DNA of 64,000 nucleotides from Natronoarchaeum mannanilyticum (lineage in GTDB: Archaea > Halobacteriota > Halobacteria > Halobacteriales > Natronoarchaeaceae): contig NZ_BAAADV010000001.1 in the NCBI RefSeq assembly GCF_039522665.1, positions 930,001 to 994,000 on the forward strand, written 5' to 3'. Shown in pieces: positions 18,805 through 30,484 of this stretch. The position numbers and the translations under genes are program-made. The stretch's first letter is position 1; each line of letters begins with the position of its first letter. The notes beneath the pieces are model-generated. The model saw only the letters and a program-made list of their open reading frames with translations, did no database searches and was not told the DNA's origin.

Positions 18805-19017
18805 ATGCACGCTCGGGGGGAGTACGAGCGCATCAAGGACGCACTCGACGACGCGGACGTCGACGAGCCGCTGACGGCCAAGGAGATACTACAACTGCTC
18901 GAGGAGCGGGGCGTGGAGTTCGAGAGCGCCCACCGCATCGCGACGGTGCTCGGCCGGGAAGCCCAGCGCGGCGACGTGAAGGTCCACCGCGACCAGCCCT
19001 ACCGGTACGAGATGTAG
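18805..19017 (+). CDS. Small winged-helix-like protein (70 aa)
   Basis: The 70-residue product is compact and mostly helical. LTAKEILQLLEERGVEFESAHRIATVLGREAQRGDVKVHR reads as a helix-turn-helix followed by a short beta wing, ending in PYRYEM. A role in DNA binding or as a small modulator is inferred from that pattern only. A box at about 18779-18790 (GTTCGGCAATAATA) precedes the ATG by about 20-25 nt, consistent with a leaderless transcript. Confidence 0.7.
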   Translation: MHARGEYERIKDALDDADVDEPLTAKEILQLLEERGVEFESAHRIATVLGREAQRGDVKVHRDQPYRYEM

Positions 19018-19048
19018 AGGATGCCCCGGATCCGGATCGACGCCGTCG

Positions 19049-19603
19049 CTACGCCGTCGCGACGACGAGCAACGTTTCCGGTCGCTCCTCGACCCGTTCT
19101 AGCGCGAATCCGGCGTCCTCCAGCATCGACGCCGCGGCGGCCGCGTCGTACCGTTCCGCGACCGGCGGGCCCGCCTCGCCGTCGCCCGACGCCGACCAGT
19201 CGACCGTCACGAGTCGACCGCCGGACGCCAGCGCGCGCCGGATCTCGACCAGCGCGTCCGCGCTCGCGAACTCGTGGAACGTCATCGTCGAGAACGCGGC
19301 GTCCAGTTCGGCGTCCTCGAACGGAAGCTCCTCGACGTTCGCGGTGACGAGTTCGACGGCCTCGGGGACGCCGTTCTCCCGATAGCGAGCGTGCATCTCC
19401 TCTTGGACGTCGACGCCGTACAGCCGGCCGACGAACGGCGCGACCTCGTCGGTGTAGAAGCCGGTACCGCTGCCGAGGTCGGCGACCGTCGCCGACGGGT
19501 CGGGATCGAGCGCCGCGAGCAGTTCCTCGCGCGAGCAGAAACGAAAACGGGTGGGGTCCTCGAGACGGTCGGCGCCCGCCGGATCGAACGTGTGAAAGCC
19601 CAT
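19049..19603 (-). CDS. Class I SAM-dependent methyltransferase
   Basis: The 184-aa protein has the Rossmann-type methyltransferase motifs: motif I ATVADLGSGTGFYTDEVAPF (residues about 38-57), the acidic end of beta 2 in YGVDVQEEMHARY, motif II ELPFEDAELDAAFSTMTFHEF and the post-motif ALASGGRLVTVDW. The ligand is S-adenosylmethionine; the methyl acceptor is unknown. It is short for the fold and lacks an extra substrate domain, like many UbiE/SmtA-type haloarchaeal proteins. It converges on the small HTH gene. Confidence 0.85.
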   Translation of the reverse strand: MGFHTFDPAGADRLEDPTRFRFCSREELLAALDPDPSATVADLGSGTGFYTDEVAPFVGRLYGVDVQEEMHARYRENGVPEAVELVTANVEELPFEDAELDAAFSTMTFHEFASADALVEIRRALASGGRLVTVDWSASGDGEAGPPVAERYDAAAAASMLEDAGFALERVEERPETLLVVATA

Positions 19604-19652
19604 CGCGCGGACGTACGATCCGGAGCCGCTTCATCCCTCGCGAACGGGTCGA

Positions 19653-20150
19653 TCAGGCGACGAGCAGGTAGACGATCGCGCTCGCGATCAGGAGCTTTTT
19701 GACGACGATCACCGCGATGAGGAGTTTGTTGGTCGAGAGATCGCCGACGCGGCCCGTCGCAGCCCGGTAGGCTCTCGAGAGAGGGTCGAACCGACCCGTC
19801 GACGCGTCCCCGAGGACGTCCGGCCCGGCGTCGGGGAGCGTGGCCGCGGGCACCCACTCGCCGTCGAGGTAGACCGCGGTGACCGTCTCGCCCTCCAGAT
19901 AGGGGAGATGGTCGTAGTCGTAGCCGAGGCCGCGGGCCAGCGTCTTCAGTTCCATCACGTCGCGCTCGCTGTCGAGATCGAACTCGGCGATCTCGCCGCC
20001 GTCCGTCCAGTCGAACTCGAGTGTCAGGCGAGCGGTGCTGTCGCCGACGCGGACGTCGGCGATCCGGGCGGGCTCCTCGTTGCCGGCGATCTCTCGCTTG
20101 CTGGTCTGGAGGGTCTCGTACTCGTCGTCCGTGTACTCGGACGCGCCCAT
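19653..20150 (-). CDS. Haloarchaeal protein with C-terminal membrane anchor
   Basis: The 165-aa product has an acidic soluble N-terminal part (ARIADVRVGDSTARLTLEFDW and a following charged region) and a single hydrophobic segment at the end (LLIAVIVVKKLLIASAIVYLLVA) interrupted by two Lys, so it is probably tail-anchored with the bulk in the cytoplasm. I do not recognise the family. The start at 20150 (MGASEYTDDEYETLQTSKRE) is supported by an AT-rich stretch at 20172-20182. The methyltransferase gene lies 49 nt downstream on the same strand. Confidence 0.7.
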   Translation of the reverse strand: MGASEYTDDEYETLQTSKREIAGNEEPARIADVRVGDSTARLTLEFDWTDGGEIAEFDLDSERDVMELKTLARGLGYDYDHLPYLEGETVTAVYLDGEWVPAATLPDAGPDVLGDASTGRFDPLSRAYRAATGRVGDLSTNKLLIAVIVVKKLLIASAIVYLLVA

Positions 20151-20277
20151 GCGAGTAAAGTTCGGTCCGCAAGATCAAAAATGTAGCAGCCTCGACGCGT
20201 ACTCGTCGCGTGAAACGCGCCCGTACGCGTGTGTGACGACTCGAGAGCCGGACTTCTCCCGACCGCGGCCGCCGAGA

Positions 20278-20330
20278 TACGAATTTCGAAATTCCATTTC
20301 GCTCTTCGTAATCTATCGCCGGGCTTATTA
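20278..20330 (+). promoter_or_regulatory. carB upstream region: palindrome sharing an 11-mer with carA, plus TATA box
   Basis: TACGAATTTCG occurs at 20278-20288, overlapping a perfect 14-bp palindrome GAATTTCGAAATTC at 20281-20294. The TATA-like CTTATTA is at 20324-20330, 28 nt before the carB ATG. The same 11-mer lies upstream of carA at 34581-34591. I infer an operator used at both car promoters. Confidence 0.55.
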
Positions 20331-20357
20331 CGATGTGCGGATTCTGGGTAGATAGAA

Positions 20358-23612
<3,255 letters not shown>

Positions 23613-23728
23613 AACGGCCGCGGTAGCGATTCGGTTTCGGCGTCGCAGTCTCTTTGCGGAGCGGGATAGCGGTATTCGGCTCTCGTTCCGCAACATATTT
23701 TTATGCGATGACGGGAGCAAACTTCTCC

Positions 23729-24142
23729 GTGACCCGAGAGAAGTACACGCGTCGTCGCGCCGTCCTCGCTACCGGAACGACTCTTGCTGCCGTCGGTCTC
23801 TCCGGCTGTGCGGGCGTTCTCGGCGGCGGTGCCGACGGAGTGGTGACGGAAAACGAGTTAGAGGGCGACCTCGAGGTGCTGGATCACGAGATCGAGAACA
23901 CCCGACTGAGCGGGACCAAATCAGTGAAGGTCGACGTCACTGTCACGAACAACTCGGAGGACGCGCTCACGGCGGCGGCGATCGCGGAGTTCTTCGACGG
24001 CAACGGCGTGTCGATCGACGAGTCTGCAGCCACGACACCGAAGTCTGTACCCCGAAGTCAGGACGTCCAGTTGCATCCGGCAGCGCGAGGCCGCGTCGAG
24101 GACGTGTCTCGGTACGAACTGCGGCTCGTCGAGAGATTCTAG
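23729..24142 (+). CDS. Tat-type lipoprotein, unknown function
   Basis: The product has a Tat signal with three arginines (YTRRRAVLATGTTLAAVGL) and a lipobox LSGC, so it should be lipid-anchored on the outer face. The mature part is a small beta-rich domain (LEVLDHEIENTRLSGTKSV, VDVTVTNNSEDALTAAAIAEF) resembling FxLYD-type extracellular domains. The start is uncertain: ATG at 23708 is in frame, but the strong AT box ATATTTTTA (23695-23703) is too close to it for a leaderless message, whereas the in-frame GTG at 23729 lies about 30 nt downstream of that box. I therefore prefer GTG. Confidence 0.75.
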   Translation: MTREKYTRRRAVLATGTTLAAVGLSGCAGVLGGGADGVVTENELEGDLEVLDHEIENTRLSGTKSVKVDVTVTNNSEDALTAAAIAEFFDGNGVSIDESAATTPKSVPRSQDVQLHPAARGRVEDVSRYELRLVERF

Positions 24143-24403
24143 TGGTACGGGAGCCCCTACCGGCGGCGGCCACAGGCGCCCGAAATATCGGAACTCGTCT
24201 ACCCAACGGGTCGCGTCCGAACGTCGACGCCAGACGTTCGACGCGAGATCCGACGATTCAAGTGTCGACTTCGTCCCGCTGACGCCGGCCGGCGGAAATT
24301 CGGCTGAATCCGGGACAAAACTCGAATGAACGGCGTTGAACTGTCGTTGAATCGGCTTGACGAACTGCCGACTATTAGGCCGGTCCCCCACTGGGTGCGA
24401 CCG

Positions 24404-25306
24404 ATGACACGACACCGATCCGACGCCGACGATCGCGCCGACGAGCACAGCATCCAGCGCCGCGCACTGCTGGCGGCCGGCGGCGCGGCGGGCGCCGCGC
24501 TGGTCGCCGGCTGCACGGGAGCGACCGGTGACGCGGGCGACGACGGCGACACCGGGACGTTCCGGCTGCTCGTGACGGACCTCCCGGCGGACATCGGCGA
24601 CTTCGACTCGCTCGAAGTCACCCTCGACAGGGCGCGCGTGTTCAGGGGGTCCGACGAAGAGGGAGAGGAGAGCGAAGAGAGCGAAACGGATGGTACCAAC
24701 GCTAACGAGAGTGAAACGGACGACGCCGACGCTAACGAGAGCGAGGACGACGCGGATTCGACGAGCGAGGACGACGACGGCGCCGACAACGACTCGGACG
24801 GGGAGTCGGACGATCGGGAGTTCTTCTGGCTCGATCTGGACGGTGCGACCGTCGACCTGACTCAGGTCGTCGGCGACAAGGCGGTCTCCGTGTTCGAGGG
24901 CGAACTGGAGGCCGGCGCCTACTCGAAGGTCGAACTCCACGCGGCCGGGATCGAGGGGATCGTCGACGGCGAGCGAGTCGACGTGAAGATCCCCAGCGGG
25001 AAGCTCCAGATCGTTCACGGATTCGAGATCCGCCCCGACGAGCCCGTCGAGTTCGTGTTCGACATCCACGTCGTCGAGAAAGGAAACGGCGGCTACAACC
25101 TCCGTCCCGTGGTATCGGGGAGCGGCGTCAACGGCAAAGACGTCGACGTCGAGGAGATCGACGCGGACGAAGACGACGACGAAGCGTCGGGCGGTCAAGA
25201 CGACGGCGACGCCGAAGCGACAGGCGATGGAGACGGCGGCGCGGACAACGAGAGCGCGGACGGCGCGGACAACGAGAGCGCGAGCGGTGAAACCGGGTCG
25301 GAGTAG
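24404..25306 (+). CDS. DUF4382 domain lipoprotein
   Basis: The 300-aa protein has a signal with HSIQRRALLAAGGAAGAALVAGC, a twin-Arg-type signal ending in a lipobox Cys, so it is probably lipid-anchored outside. The mature part starts FRLLVTDLPADIGDFDSLEV, the hallmark of DUF4382, and resumes with FFWLDLDGATVDLTQVVGDK and FEGELEAGAYSKVELHAAG. Between these blocks is an insertion of about 60 residues of Asp, Glu, Ser and Asn, and the C-terminal 55 residues are again acidic and low in complexity. Both are probably disordered. The ATG at 24404 follows an ACTATTAGG box by about 28 nt. The function of the domain is unknown. Confidence 0.85.
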   Translation: MTRHRSDADDRADEHSIQRRALLAAGGAAGAALVAGCTGATGDAGDDGDTGTFRLLVTDLPADIGDFDSLEVTLDRARVFRGSDEEGEESEESETDGTNANESETDDADANESEDDADSTSEDDDGADNDSDGESDDREFFWLDLDGATVDLTQVVGDKAVSVFEGELEAGAYSKVELHAAGIEGIVDGERVDVKIPSGKLQIVHGFEIRPDEPVEFVFDIHVVEKGNGGYNLRPVVSGSGVNGKDVDVEEIDADEDDDEASGGQDDGDAEATGDGDGGADNESADGADNESASGETGSE

Positions 25307-25486
25307 ACGGCCCGCGCGACTGCCGGCCAGCCGCTGCTTCGGTGCCGCCGTTCTCCCGGGAGTGACGTGCGCGCAGCGAACCGATCAACGCGGGCGTCGC
25401 AAACCGGGCCGTCCGCAACTAAACAGTGGTAAACGTACGGAAGTGGATCCAGAGAGCCTATAAACTGGACGGCGAGTCACGAGGGT

Positions 25487-25591
25487 ATGTTCCCTATCGG
25501 TCACCACGCCGTCGCTCGTCGCCCGCCGATCGAGGCGGACGCCGCCGCCGGCATCGCGCGCTGGTCGCCTGCGGCCCCGCGGAGGTGCTGA
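25487..25591 (+). CDS. Possible 34-aa leader ORF before the siderophore-binding protein gene
   Basis: An ATG at 25487 lies 21-29 nt after a clear TATA box (CCTATAAAC, 25458-25466) and opens a frame of 34 codons, MFPIGHHAVARRPPIEADAAAG and onward to Cys, ending with TGA at 25589-25591. The GTG start of the next gene follows 4 nt later and is in another frame. The TATA position fits translation of this short frame from a leaderless mRNA. The peptide has no acidic bias, so it may be a leader or just an open frame in a 5' UTR. Confidence 0.35.
   Translation: MFPIGHHAVARRPPIEADAAAGIARWSPAAPRRC
25581..25587 (+). promoter_or_regulatory. Shine-Dalgarno site for the GTG start at 25596
   Basis: GGAGGTG lies 8 nt before GTG 25596 and is complementary to the archaeal 16S rRNA 3' end. 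It supports the GTG start and shows that this gene, unlike most neighbours, is translated from an internal ribosome-binding site, in keeping with the short leader frame upstream. Confidence 0.6.
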
Positions 25592-25595
25592 CGCC

Positions 25596-26735
25596 GTGGC
25601 GAACGAGCGAGTCGTGAGCCGGCGGGACTTCCTGCGGGCGAGCGCGGTCGTCTCAGTCGCGGGCGCGCTGGCCAGCGGGACGGGATCGATCGAGCGGTCG
25701 GGACCGCCCAAGGACACCAAAACCGACCGAGAGCCCTACGAAGTGACGATGGAGCCGGTCGGGACGGTGGAGTTCGACGCGGTGCCAGAACGGTGGGTCG
25801 CCTACGCGCCGGGGTACGCCGACATGGGCGTCGCGCTCGGTCTCGCGGACGATCTGGCGGCCGTCGGCGACTGGGGCCGGTACGGCGCCGACCGGTACGA
25901 CGAGCTGGACGGCGTCGGGTTCGACGACCGGCCCGCGACGCTGGACGGGGACGACCCGGCCGACCGCAGGACGTTTCGCGAGCTCGGCGCTGACGTCCAT
26001 CTGGCCGATCCCAACCAGCTGGTGTACGCGTCGGCGTTCGATCTCAACGCTGCCGACGTCGGGGAGATCGCCGAAAATATCGGGCCGATCGTCGGGAACG
26101 CGAACCGCCGGCGGAGCCAGCCCTGGCACAGCTATCGGTACTACGCGCTGTACGAGGCGTTCGAGAAGGTCGCCGCGGTGTTTCGCCGGCGGGAACGGTA
26201 CGAGGCGTTCGCAGCGTTCCACGAGGAGTGGCTCGCCGAGCTACAGGCCGAGCTCCCGCCGGCCAGCGAGCGGCCCGACGCGCTGCTCGTCCGGCCCAAG
26301 GAGACCGGCAGGTTCGCGCCGCTGCGGATCGCCGACCGCGGGACGAGCACGAAGCAGTGGCGGGATCTGGGCGTCGGCGACGCGCTCGCGGACCTCAGCG
26401 CCGACGAGTTGCCGACCGCGCCGGACGGGACCGTCGGTTACGCGACGATCCGGAGCGTCGATCCGGACGTGCTCCTCGTCCGCGGGCACGAGGATCTCGA
26501 CCGCGCGGCGTTCGAGGAGGCCGTCGTCGCGCCCATGCGCGACCACGACGTCGGCGGGACGATCGACGCGGTGCGAGAGCGCCGAGTGTTCAGCGGCGGC
26601 CCGAGACACCAGGGGCCGATCCTGAACCTGTTCGCCACCGAGCGCGCGGCCCGAGCGATCTACCCGGACGTCTTCGACGGTCGGTCGCTGTTCGACCGCG
26701 ACCGCGTCGCGCGCATCGTCGCCGGCGAGGAGTGA
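25596..26735 (+). CDS. Siderophore/iron ABC transporter substrate-binding protein, Tat-exported, no lipobox
   Basis: The 379-aa product belongs to the periplasmic-binding family of iron-siderophore transporters. It shares with the two paralogues at 29278 and 30506 the start of the mature domain (VTMEPVGTVEF), the block YADMGVALG, a long helix YALYEAFEKVAAVFRRRERYEAF and the C-terminal HQGPILNLFATERAA. The signal SRRDFLRASAVVSVAGALASG has the twin Arg, but no Cys follows, unlike the paralogues, so it would be cleaved and released or kept as an uncleaved anchor. The GTG start has a strong Shine-Dalgarno site. It lies upstream of the permease genes with DUF3006 between, and no iron box is visible before it. 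Confidence 0.88.
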   Translation: MANERVVSRRDFLRASAVVSVAGALASGTGSIERSGPPKDTKTDREPYEVTMEPVGTVEFDAVPERWVAYAPGYADMGVALGLADDLAAVGDWGRYGADRYDELDGVGFDDRPATLDGDDPADRRTFRELGADVHLADPNQLVYASAFDLNAADVGEIAENIGPIVGNANRRRSQPWHSYRYYALYEAFEKVAAVFRRRERYEAFAAFHEEWLAELQAELPPASERPDALLVRPKETGRFAPLRIADRGTSTKQWRDLGVGDALADLSADELPTAPDGTVGYATIRSVDPDVLLVRGHEDLDRAAFEEAVVAPMRDHDVGGTIDAVRERRVFSGGPRHQGPILNLFATERAARAIYPDVFDGRSLFDRDRVARIVAGEE

Positions 26736-26802
26736 GCGGCTGCGGAACAGGACACCCCCGGCCGCCCAAAGACCGAAGCGGCTGCGACGCGGGACTTCGA
26801 AC

Positions 26803-27084
26803 GTGATCGAGGACGGTCGGTACGCTGCGACGATCGACGAGATCGAGGACGAGCGAGCGACGGTGCTGCTCGAAGCCGACGGCGAGCAGCTCGCCGAGCT
26901 GGTCGTCCGGACGGCCGACCTGCCGACCGACGAGGAAGGCGCCGTGCTCCGCGTCGAGATCAAGGACGGCGAACTCGTGGACGCCAGCGAGGACGCCGAG
27001 ACGACCGCGGCGCGGCGCCGCCGTCGCCGCGCGCGGTTCGACGAGCTGGCCGAGCGGCCGCCGGGACGCGACGAGGACGCCTGA
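26803..27084 (+). CDS. DUF3006 family protein
   Basis: The 93-aa protein begins VIEDGRYAATIDEIEDERATVLLEADG, the small beta-barrel pattern of DUF3006, and ends with an Arg-rich helix (AARRRRRRARFDELAERPPGRDEDA), which is unusual in this acidic proteome and could bind nucleic acid or membrane. The start is GTG at 26803. It sits 67 nt after the first binding-protein gene and before the first iron box, so it belongs to the first transcription unit of the cluster. Its role is unknown. Confidence 0.7.
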   Translation: MIEDGRYAATIDEIEDERATVLLEADGEQLAELVVRTADLPTDEEGAVLRVEIKDGELVDASEDAETTAARRRRRRARFDELAERPPGRDEDA

Positions 27085-27209
27085 TATTTAGAATTCTACG
27101 ACGGAGAACGGCTATACTCTCGATGAGCGTGGTCGAGGTCCCCCGGCCGTCTACGTCCGTGCGCCGGAGAGCCCCGCACCGGTTTCGGATCGAAACGCCT
27201 AACTCCCTG

Positions 27210-27225
27210 TTTAGGCAAACCTAAA
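27210..27225 (+). promoter_or_regulatory. DtxR-type iron-repressor operator before the permease gene
   Basis: The palindrome TTTAGG-CAAA-CCTAAA ends 5 nt before the ATG at 27231. It matches the half-site of the classical DtxR/IdeR box (TTAGG...CCTAA) and the two other sites at 29255 and 30485. Its position over the start of a leaderless transcript would block transcription initiation. Confidence 0.65.
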
Positions 27226-27230
27226 TCCAC

Positions 27231-28355
27231 ATGGGAGAATCGCACGCGTCGACCGCTCGCGCGGCGACCCGGGAGCGGCAAGGATGGTTCACGCCGACGC
27301 TCGTCGCGTTCTGTCTGGCGTGTACGGCGCTCACCGTGCTCGGCGGGCTCGTGCAGGTGACCTTCGGCTCGTACGAGATGACGATCGTGCAGGCCTGGAA
27401 GACGGTGTTCGACCCGCACGTCGTGTTCAACCTCCACGCCTGGAACGCGTTCCTGTTCGGCGCCGAGCTACCCGAGATGAGCACCGCGAGCGTCGTCGTC
27501 TGGAACCTCCGCCTGCCGCGGGTGTTCGTCGGGATCATCGCCGGCGCCGTGCTGGCGATCTCGGGGGCGATCTTCCAGGCCGTGACGCGCAACGAGCTGG
27601 CGAGCCCGTTCGTGCTCGGCGTGAGCTCGGGCGCCGGCTTCGCGGTGCTGCTGACGCTCGTGATCTTCAGCGGTCTGGCGCCGTTCCTGCCGTTTCTCGC
27701 GGCGGCGGGCGGGGCGATCGCCTTCCTGATCGTGTACGCCATCGCCTGGAAGGGCGGGACGAGCCCCGTGCGGCTCGTGCTGGCTGGCGTGATCGTCAAC
27801 ATGGTGTTCCAGTCGCTGCAGAACGCGCTGTTCTTTTTCGCCGACGATCTCGGCGTCGTCCAGACGGCGATCGCCTGGACGACCGGCTCGCTCACCGGCA
27901 CGGGCTGGGAGGAGGTGCGGATCGCGATCCTGCCGGCCGTCTTCGCGATCGCCGTGGCGCTGGCGGGCGCCCGCCAGCTCAACGTCTTGCTGCTGGGCGA
28001 GCGCACCGCCCAGTCGCTGGGGATGCGCGTCGAGCGCGTCCGGTTCCTGCTGTCGGGCGTCGCCATTCTGGCGGCCAGCGCCGCGATCGCGGTGGCGGGC
28101 ATCGTCGGCTTCTTCGGCCTCGTGGTGCCCCACATCGTCCGGAACGTCGTGGGAAGCGACTACCGCCGGCTGATGGTCGGCTGCCTGTTCGCCGGCCCGG
28201 CGCTGATGGTCGTCGCCGACGTCGGCGCGCGGCTGTTCTTCCCCGTCGTGATGAACTCGCCCAAGCAGATGCCGGTCGGCGTCGTCACGGGGCTGGTCGG
28301 CGGGCCGTACTTCCTGTACCTGATGCGGAAACAGCAATCCATGGGTGAACTCTGA
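27231..28355 (+). CDS. FecCD-type iron-siderophore ABC transporter permease
   Basis: The 374-aa integral membrane protein is the channel subunit of an iron(III)-siderophore or cobalamin importer. It shows the FecCD hallmarks: WNLRLPRVFVGIIAGAVLAISG, the segment NELASPFVLGVSSGAGF and, near the end, AGIVGFFGLVVPHIVRNVVGSDYR, the coupling helix region that contacts the ATPase, then LPVG-like motif QMPVGVVTGLVGGPYFLYLM. About nine or ten transmembrane segments are visible. It overlaps the ATPase start by one base (TGATG), so the two are translationally coupled. The adjacent iron box points to repression when iron is plentiful. Confidence 0.95.
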   Translation: MGESHASTARAATRERQGWFTPTLVAFCLACTALTVLGGLVQVTFGSYEMTIVQAWKTVFDPHVVFNLHAWNAFLFGAELPEMSTASVVVWNLRLPRVFVGIIAGAVLAISGAIFQAVTRNELASPFVLGVSSGAGFAVLLTLVIFSGLAPFLPFLAAAGGAIAFLIVYAIAWKGGTSPVRLVLAGVIVNMVFQSLQNALFFFADDLGVVQTAIAWTTGSLTGTGWEEVRIAILPAVFAIAVALAGARQLNVLLLGERTAQSLGMRVERVRFLLSGVAILAASAAIAVAGIVGFFGLVVPHIVRNVVGSDYRRLMVGCLFAGPALMVVADVGARLFFPVVMNSPKQMPVGVVTGLVGGPYFLYLMRKQQSMGEL

Positions 28356-29224
28356 TGACGCGAACCGACGCCGACGCGAAGTCCGAGGACGTCGAGCGCG
28401 ACCGGATCACCGACGGCGACGGCGCGGTCGTCGACAGCGCGCTCGTCGGCGACGGGCTCGAACTGAGCTACCCGACCAGCGACGGCACGGTCGTCGACTG
28501 CGCCCGCCTGGACATCCCCGAGGGCGCGGTGACGGCGCTGGTCGGCCCGAACGGCAGCGGCAAGAGCACGCTGCTGAAGGCGCTCTCGGACCACCTCGCG
28601 CCGGACGCGGGCGACGTGCTGATCCGCGGGAAGGACATCGACTCGTTCGACAAGAAGGAACTGGCACGCGAGCTCGGCGTGCTCTCCCAGGAGAACGACT
28701 CGCTGGAGAGCATCACCGTCGAGGACCTGACCTACCACGGCCGGTACCCGCACCGCGGCTTCTTCGACGAGACCGACGCGGAGGATCGCGAGGCCGTCGA
28801 GCGCGCCCTGGAGATGGCGGGCGTCGAGCACCTCCGGGACGCCGAGCTCGGGCAGCTCTCGGGCGGCCAGAAGCAACTCGCCTGGATCGCGATGGTGCTG
28901 GCCCAGGACACCGACGTCCTCCTGCTCGACGAGCCGACGACGTTCCTCGACCTGTACCACCAGTTCCGGGTGCTGGAGACGGTGCGCCAGCTCAACGAGC
29001 AACAGGACGTCACCGTCGCGGTCGTGCTCCACGACATCGCGCAGGCCGCCCGGTTCGCGGACTACCTCGTCGCCATGCACGACGGCGAGCTGTACGACTG
29101 GGGGCCGCCGGAGGACGTCGTGACCGAGCAGCTGCTCGCGGACGTGTTCGGCGTCGAAGCTACGGTGAAGCACGAGCCCGAGCTGCAGGTGCTGCCCCAC
29201 CGCGCGCTACCCGACGAGCAGTAG
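28355..29224 (+). CDS. Iron-siderophore ABC transporter ATP-binding protein
   Basis: The 289-aa protein is the ATPase that powers the FecCD permease. Walker A is GPNGSGKST (residues 64-72), the signature is LSGGQKQ (about 168), Walker B is VLLLDEPTTFLDL, and the switch His is in VLHDIAQAARFADY. The N-terminal 30 residues before the domain form an acidic extension not present in most FecE/FhuC proteins. Start and stop positions show it is the second gene of the operon with the permease. The cytoplasmic location follows from the family. Confidence 0.96.
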   Translation: MTRTDADAKSEDVERDRITDGDGAVVDSALVGDGLELSYPTSDGTVVDCARLDIPEGAVTALVGPNGSGKSTLLKALSDHLAPDAGDVLIRGKDIDSFDKKELARELGVLSQENDSLESITVEDLTYHGRYPHRGFFDETDAEDREAVERALEMAGVEHLRDAELGQLSGGQKQLAWIAMVLAQDTDVLLLDEPTTFLDLYHQFRVLETVRQLNEQQDVTVAVVLHDIAQAARFADYLVAMHDGELYDWGPPEDVVTEQLLADVFGVEATVKHEPELQVLPHRALPDEQ

Positions 29225-29254
29225 CGAGGCTTCGCGTTTCGGAACATTTTTGCT

Positions 29255-29274
29255 TTTTTAGGCTAACCTAAAAA
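29255..29274 (+). promoter_or_regulatory. DtxR-type iron-repressor operator before second binding protein
   Basis: TTTTTAGG-CTAA-CCTAAAAA is a palindrome with 8-bp arms, ending 3 nt before the ATG at 29278. A T-rich TATA-like stretch (ACATTTTTGC, 29244-29253) lies 25-34 nt before the start. It is the best-matched of the three iron boxes. Confidence 0.7.
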
Positions 29275-29277
29275 CCG

Positions 29278-30387
29278 ATGACCGATCGAAGCGGATCGAC
29301 GAGGCGGAACGTACTGAAAGCGAGCGCCGTCGGCGGCGTCGGCGCCCTCGCAGGCTGTCTGGCCTCGCCGGAGTCCGGCGACGACGAGGTAACCCACACC
29401 GTGACGATGGAGCCGGTCGGCGAGGTCGAGTTCACCGGCGTCCCCGAGGTCTGGGCCGCGAACAACGGGAGCTGGGCCGACATGGGGATCGCGCTGGGCC
29501 AGGATCCCCCGGCGTCAGCGTGGCTCCCCAGCCGATACCACACTCACTACTACGACGAGATCCCCGGGCTCAGCGTCGACAAGAGCGACATGGTCCGGCT
29601 GTCCGACGACGGCGTCGACGCCGAGAAGTTCTACGAGATCGACGCCGACGTCCACGTCATCGACCCGAACTTCCTGACGGGCCGGTGGTCCGACAGCTGG
29701 AGCGAGGAGGACATCGAGGAGGTCGAGGAGACGACCGGCGGCCCCTTCTTCGGCAACAGCATCTTCTCGACGGGGTACACCTGGCACGAGGACTACCCGT
29801 ACCTCTCGCTGTACGAGGCGTTCGAGAAGCTCTCCGAGGTGTTCCAGGAGCAGGAGCGCTACGAGGCGTTCGCCGAGCACCACGAGCAGTTCCAGTCGAA
29901 CGTCGAGGACGCCGTCCCGCCGGAGGGCGAGCGGCCCGCCGTCGCGGTCATGTGGGCCGCGGGGAACGACCCCGACGCGTTCTCGCCGTACCTGATCGGC
30001 GAGGGGACGAGCTTCAAGCAGTGGCGCGATCTGAAGGTCCGCGACGCGTTCGCCGAAACGAACGTTCGGGACTTCCACGACACCCGCGGTCAGGTCGACT
30101 ACGAGACGCTGCTGGAGATCGACCCCGACGTCCTGCTGTTCCGCGGCCACGAGACCCAGACCGAAGCGGAGTTCCGGAACACGCTGGTCGCGAACATGGA
30201 GGCCAACGACACCGCTCAGGAGCTGACGGCCGTCCAGAACGGCGACGTCTACCGCGGCGGCCCGCTGTACCAGGGCCCGATCACGAACATGGTCGTGACC
30301 GAACGCGCGGCCGGGCAGCTCTACGGCGTCGAGGAGGAGCTGTACGATCGCGAGCGCGTCGCCGAGATCGTCGAGGGCGACTTCTAA
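29278..30387 (+). CDS. Siderophore/iron ABC transporter substrate-binding lipoprotein
   Basis: The 369-aa lipoprotein captures ferric siderophore outside the cell. The signal contains TRRNVLKAS and ends in lipobox LAGC at about residue 26. The mature domain shows the family blocks VTMEPVGEVEF, WADMGIALGQD, the YEAFEKLSEVFQEQERYEAF helix and YQGPITNMVVTERAA. It is followed by a second lipoprotein paralogue, so one permease is served by more than one receptor. The iron box overlaps its promoter, so it has its own iron-regulated transcript even though it lies 53 nt downstream of the ATPase gene. Confidence 0.92.
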   Translation: MTDRSGSTRRNVLKASAVGGVGALAGCLASPESGDDEVTHTVTMEPVGEVEFTGVPEVWAANNGSWADMGIALGQDPPASAWLPSRYHTHYYDEIPGLSVDKSDMVRLSDDGVDAEKFYEIDADVHVIDPNFLTGRWSDSWSEEDIEEVEETTGGPFFGNSIFSTGYTWHEDYPYLSLYEAFEKLSEVFQEQERYEAFAEHHEQFQSNVEDAVPPEGERPAVAVMWAAGNDPDAFSPYLIGEGTSFKQWRDLKVRDAFAETNVRDFHDTRGQVDYETLLEIDPDVLLFRGHETQTEAEFRNTLVANMEANDTAQELTAVQNGDVYRGGPLYQGPITNMVVTERAAGQLYGVEEELYDRERVAEIVEGDF

Positions 30388-30484
30388 CTCGGCGTCCGCG
30401 GTCGGTCGGCGGCCGCGGCGTTCCCGCCGACCGACGGGATCGGACCGCCGGTCGACGGCGGATCGCATCGGAACGCTTTTTAAT

